Below are positions 7,761 to 9,913 of a stretch of DNA of 9,913 bases, one piece after another; the first letter of the stretch is position 1, and each line of letters starts with the position of its first letter. The notes beneath the pieces were generated by a model. The model worked only from the letters and a program-made list of their open reading frames with translations, made no database searches and was not told where the DNA came from. This DNA is from Herpetosiphonaceae bacterium (GTDB lineage Bacteria; Chloroflexota; Chloroflexia; Chloroflexales; Kallotenuaceae): contig JASKZZ010000044.1 of assembly GCA_030147335.1 (NCBI GenBank), forward strand, positions 1-9,913, read 5' to 3'. The position numbers were made by a program, and so were the translations under genes.

Positions 7761-8411
7761 ATGTCATGGCCGTCGGGTCGCCCTTCAATTCAATTCCGTG
7801 ATATGCATGAAGATCATGTTGCCTCGACGGTCTTGCCACCTACGCACTGGCTTCTCTTTCGGGCTTGGTTCAGAATTGGCGCACAATCCTTTGGTGGTGG
7901 GTCGTCCACCTTGCTCTTGATCCGGCGGGTCGTTGTAGAGCAACACGGATGGATCAGCGACGACGAGGTAACAGCCGCTTGGGCAATCTGCCAGATTCCT
8001 CCTGGTATTAACTTGCTTGCGCTTACCACGCTCATTGGCTGGCGGCTAGGAGGCGTGCTTGGTATCGTTGTGTCGCTTGGTGGACTGCTCATGCCAAGTG
8101 TGGCAATCACCATAGCCTTGACTGCGCTCTACACATCGGTGCAACATGTAGCTGCGGTCCAGTCCGCGTTACGGGGAATTATTCCCGCGACGATTGGTTT
8201 AGGCATCCTGATGTCGTGGCAGCTGGCGCGTCCGTTATTGAAGGCCAGCCACGCCGAGAGCCGGTGGAGCTTCGGCTTGAGCTTGACGCTTTTTATTGGC
8301 GGCGGACTATGCGCGGTGATTTGGAACGTTCCTGTTGTGCTCGTGCTTGCCGGAGCTGGAATACTTGGGGCGTTCGGCTATCGCTTGCTTAATCGTATCC
8401 AGGTAAGATGA
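7761..8411 (+). CDS. chrA: CHR-family (chromate-type) transporter, N-terminal half protein
   Basis: 216 residues. The ATG at 7761 has GGAAGGA 6 nt upstream; the next Met (7803) has no ribosome site. This is a mono-domain member of the chromate ion transporter family (PF02417), the short type that works as an N-half/C-half pair (compare Bacillus subtilis YwrB/YwrA). Landmarks: WFRIGAQSFGGG (36-47) at the end of the first helix, then IRRVVVEQHGWISDDEV, CQIPPGINLLAL (77-88) in place of the usual QxxPGP motif, and GWRLGG (93-98). Several hydrophobic helices follow up to about residue 205. A soluble lead of about 25 residues precedes the first helix. The family is known for exporting chromate by proton antiport, but many members have no proven substrate, so sulfate or another oxyanion is possible. 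It overlaps its partner by 4 nt, so the two are translationally coupled. The symbol is a family label. Confidence 0.85.
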   Translation: MSWPSGRPSIQFRDMHEDHVASTVLPPTHWLLFRAWFRIGAQSFGGGSSTLLLIRRVVVEQHGWISDDEVTAAWAICQIPPGINLLALTTLIGWRLGGVLGIVVSLGGLLMPSVAITIALTALYTSVQHVAAVQSALRGIIPATIGLGILMSWQLARPLLKASHAESRWSFGLSLTLFIGGGLCAVIWNVPVVLVLAGAGILGAFGYRLLNRIQVR

Positions 8412-8929
8412 TTTTTATGCTTGATTCAGTTCGCTTATTCTGGCTGATACTGCGTGCTACCTTGTTCTCGACCGGAGGTACCGGCAACATGCCGATGCTA
8501 TACAACGACCTCCTGCCGCTGTCCTATGCCACCGATCAGCACTTCGCCGAAGCTCTCGCAATTGGACAGGTCACGCCAGGACCAACAGGATTATGGGTCG
8601 TTAGCTTGGGCTACTTGATTCACGGCATGCCGGGAGCATTGCTTGCAACAGTGGCCGTGACGCTCCCACCGCTGTTAATCCTGGTTGTTGAAAGATTTTA
8701 CCAGCAGGTCGCCGCTCACTGGGCGGTACAAGGTTTTCTGCGCGGCCTTGGTTTAGCGGTCGCCGGTTCTTTTGTGATCGTGATTGTCGGTCTCATACGC
8801 GGCAGTACGTTCGATTTCACTAGTTTGGTCATCGTGGTTGCAAGTATCGGCCTTGGAGCGCTGCGGCGTGTGCCGATCCCGGTAATTATTGTCGCTGGCG
8901 CGCTGGCTGGTATTGGGATATATCGTTAA
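8408..8929 (+). CDS. chrA: CHR-family (chromate-type) transporter, C-terminal half protein
   Basis: 173 residues, starting in the ATGA overlap with the upstream half; AGG at 8401-8403 can serve as ribosome site. A second ATG 9 bp on is possible but too far from that site. It has the canonical family signature I52-G-Q-V-T-P-G-P59, preceded by STGGTGNMPML (21-31) in the position of the FGG motif, and G-rich helices to the C-terminus. Paired half-length CHR proteins are thought to sit in opposite membrane orientations and to need each other. No regulator of the ChrB or ChrI type is visible on either side, so nothing here points to chromate induction. Confidence 0.87.
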   Translation: MIFMLDSVRLFWLILRATLFSTGGTGNMPMLYNDLLPLSYATDQHFAEALAIGQVTPGPTGLWVVSLGYLIHGMPGALLATVAVTLPPLLILVVERFYQQVAAHWAVQGFLRGLGLAVAGSFVIVIVGLIRGSTFDFTSLVIVVASIGLGALRRVPIPVIIVAGALAGIGIYR

Positions 8930-9037
8930 GCAGAGCGTCGTTGATCCGCCTCTGGTTGTTTTCCTTCGAGCCAACCATGGACGCCATCCCGATGACTCAT
9001 GTGCCGCATCGGCCTCCCATGTAAAAGGAAATATAGC
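8930..9037. other. Short spacer after the transporter pair
   Basis: It holds two weak 6-bp hairpins (TGGTTG 8953-8958 with CAACCA 8972-8977; CCGATG 8989-8994 with CATCGG 9007-9012), neither followed by a T-run. No clear terminator or promoter is seen. Confidence 0.35.
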
Positions 9038-9175
9038 ATGCGAGTATTTATTATCAGTGATATGGAGGGCGTTTCCGGCATTGTCCGGTGGAAGCAAGTG
9101 ACTGGCGGCGAGCATCATCTCGACGCTGTGGATAGACAGAGTAATGCTGTGGCGTTGGTGAACCAACGGTGGTGA
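9038..9175 (+). pseudogene. 5' stump of an M55 D-aminopeptidase (DppA family)
   Basis: ATG at 9038 with AAAGGAA (9024-9030) 8 nt upstream, then 45 codons and TGA. The first 25 or so residues, MRVFIISDMEGVSGIV followed by RWKQVTGGE, are a near-textbook start of the M55 (DppA) metallo-D-aminopeptidase family. Asp8 and Glu10 are in the positions of the first two zinc ligands of B. subtilis DppA. Similarity fades after about residue 28 (HLDAVDRQSNAVALVNQRW), and the frame closes before the later ligands (His60, His104, Glu133 in DppA). Full-length members have about 270 residues. No frame after 9175 restores the family motifs (such as VxDxHG), so this is a deletion or rearrangement, not a single frameshift. 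It may still be translated because its ribosome site is intact. Confidence 0.7.
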
Positions 9176-9221
9176 AGCTTTGGGCTAGTGGGACTTGACC
9201 GGGGCGAACAGCCATCAGTAG

Positions 9222-9428
9222 GTGATACTGCGTGCAAAGCTGGTTGCCGATGTCCATCGTGAGCGTGTCGAACAAGCTGCTGCGGACGCGGAGCTAGAGC
9301 ACGTGCAAGCAGGCTCGTTGGGAATTCGCGAGCGGGTCGAACAAGTGGTCGCCACAGACAGAGACATGACCTGCGCAATTCAAGCCGCTCCGTCCAGCTC
9401 CACGTGTACTGACACTCAAAATAGGTAA
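9222..9428 (+). pseudogene. Unrecognised 68-codon open stretch, possible gene remnant
   Basis: Opens at a GTG just after an in-frame TAG and ends in TAA. No Shine-Dalgarno precedes it, so it is probably not an intact gene. The peptide is strongly helical and charged (ILRAKLVADVHRERVEQAAAD). It repeats an R-E-R-V-E-Q hexapeptide 23 codons apart, mirrored at DNA level by 9258-9279 and 9327-9348. The amino-acid make-up looks like real protein up to about ATDRDM and then becomes random-like (SSSTCTD). I read it as the possible tail or middle of a lost gene; the family is not recognised. Confidence 0.25.
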
Positions 9429-9452
9429 GGAATCTCCATCGTACTCGTTGTC

Positions 9453-9503
9453 GTTAACCATTGTTCACGCACGTTCCCAAAATGTTTACCATCATTTACG
9501 TGC
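9453..9503. repeat. Imperfect 20-bp direct repeat pair, 31 bp apart
   Basis: GTTAACCATTGTTCACGCAC (9453-9472) and GTTTACCATCATTTACGTGC (9484-9503) agree at 14 of 20 positions. Their 31-bp offset is about three helical turns. The second copy ends 3 bp before a TTGACA box, as activator sites often do. It could be chance. Confidence 0.3.
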
Positions 9504-9506
9504 CTA

Positions 9507-9537
9507 TTGACATGTTCTTGGTCAGTCGAGGTACACA
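9507..9537 (+). promoter_or_regulatory. Possible promoter upstream of the 43-codon ORF
   Basis: TTGACA (9507-9512) is an exact -35 match. The only -10 candidate at a tolerable distance is TACACA (9532-9537, spacing 19), a poor match. It would give a leader of roughly 40 nt before the start at 9582. Confidence 0.25.
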
Positions 9538-9581
9538 CAGAACACAAGTCACGTAACGTGTGTGGGAGGAGGGGATCAAGG

Positions 9582-9713
9582 ATGGAGAACTTTATCAGAA
9601 TTTGTGCCGTTTTCACCAATTGGTTAATGCAACACAATCACCAGCTGACCCCTGTGCCAGTCGTTGTACGGGACGAGGTCAGATATCAACGGTTGAAAAG
9701 CCGGTACAGATAG
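9582..9713 (+). CDS. Possible small protein, 43 residues, unknown
   Basis: ATG at 9582 with a very strong purine-rich site (GGGAGGAGGGG, 9564-9574; AGGAGG 9 nt from the start). The product begins MENFIRICAVFTNWLMQHNH and ends in a basic tail (RYQRLKSRYR). The N-terminal half could be an amphipathic or short hydrophobic helix. The frame stays open upstream to 9507, but that part looks non-coding. A hairpin (AGCCGG 9699-9704 with CCGGCT 9723-9728) overlaps the stop codon, without a T-run in this direction. It is either a real small protein or the 5' stump of another lost gene. I do not recognise the family. Confidence 0.35.
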   Translation: MENFIRICAVFTNWLMQHNHQLTPVPVVVRDEVRYQRLKSRYR

Positions 9714-9894
9714 AGCATCTCTCCGGCTGAAACGGATGGGACTACAGCCATATATGCGCGACAATGGTGAGTCGCGGGAGCAGCAATGCGGAGGCGTTGC
9801 TGTTTGGGTAGCAGTAGCTTCGTCGGGCAAGATGATGCAGCGTGGCCAGCCAGTTGTGGTCGCTAATAGGTGATCGTAGGAGGAAACAGCGGCT
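9714..9894. other. Spacer before the right-edge gene
   Basis: No convincing gene. A 45-codon frame (9736-9873) is open but has no good ribosome site and no familiar motif. The last bases carry the ribosome site of the next gene. Confidence 0.35.
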
Positions 9895-9913
9895 ATGAGT
9901 ACCGTATCAGACA
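9895..9913 (+). CDS. Start of a new gene, cut by the right edge
   Basis: ATG at 9895 is preceded by TAGGAGGAAA (AGGAGG 9878-9883, 11 nt from the start, slightly long). Only MSTVSD can be read, so the product cannot be named. It is called as a gene because of the strong Shine-Dalgarno and the open frame to the edge. Confidence 0.5.

Larger units (their letters stand above)
9176..9581. other. Gene-poor stretch, probably decayed
   Basis: Between the M55 stump and the small ORF at 9582 no recognisable gene is found. It holds an open stretch at 9222-9428, a direct-repeat pair at 9453-9503 and a TTGACA box at 9507, described separately. No terminal inverted repeats or transposase fragments were noticed. 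Confidence 0.4.

Noticed and set aside
9115..9378. 87-codon - strand ORF over the decayed region
   Set aside because: An Arg/Pro/Ser-rich shadow with no start signal or family motif.
9550..9560. Palindrome CACGT-A-ACGTG
   Set aside because: Only 5-bp arms; such sequences are expected by chance at this length, although it lies in the leader of the small ORF.
9736..9873. 45-codon + strand ORF near the right edge
   Set aside because: No ribosome site and no recognisable motif; it is probably chance.

Overview
The window looks like a chromosomal segment of a free-living, probably Gram-positive-like or filamentous bacterium, most likely Chloroflexota (class Chloroflexia, Herpetosiphon- or Kouleothrix-like). 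That guess rests on three things: the secreted beta-helix/Calx-beta protein ending in a short FLPLI-type tail (a tail I recall from secreted Chloroflexia proteins), the style of the VWA gene, and the presence of several S12 serine hydrolases. It is an inference from protein style. No rRNA, tRNA, CRISPR array, intact insertion sequence or phage gene was seen.

Layout. Positions 1-999 (+) hold the 3' part of a CoxE/YehP-type VWA metal-binding protein, cut by the left edge. It converges on a secreted right-handed beta-helix plus double Calx-beta protein (1093-3432, -). A perfect 19-bp hairpin sits between them. A gene-free stretch (3433-3926) then separates this protein from a rightward series of genes. 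These are a secreted, membrane-anchored S12 serine hydrolase (3927-5402), a small stand-alone degenerate receiver-domain protein (5518-5982) followed by a good intrinsic terminator, a second S12 hydrolase without signal peptide but with a C-terminal beta-barrel-like domain (6153-7652), and a two-gene split CHR-family (chromate-type) transporter whose halves overlap by 4 nt (7761-8929).

The right end (8930-9894) is sparse. It opens with a well-supported ribosome site and a 45-codon stump of an M55 D-aminopeptidase (DppA family) that keeps the first two metal ligands and then stops. After it come an unrecognised 68-codon open stretch with an internal repeat, a pair of imperfect direct repeats next to a TTGACA box, and a 43-codon ORF with a very strong Shine-Dalgarno. 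At 9895, behind AGGAGG, a new gene starts and runs out of the window. The region reads as gene decay or rearrangement between two intact blocks.

How the genes relate. The intergenic hairpins and separate ribosome sites suggest mostly single-gene transcription units; only the two CHR halves are clearly co-translated. The two S12 hydrolases and the M55 stump are families that can act on D-amino-acid-containing peptides or cell-wall material. A former shared role is possible but unproven. I did not find a convincing new multi-gene system; the most notable signals are the M55 remnant, the degenerate receiver between two S12 hydrolases, and the small ORF with its repeat-bearing upstream region.
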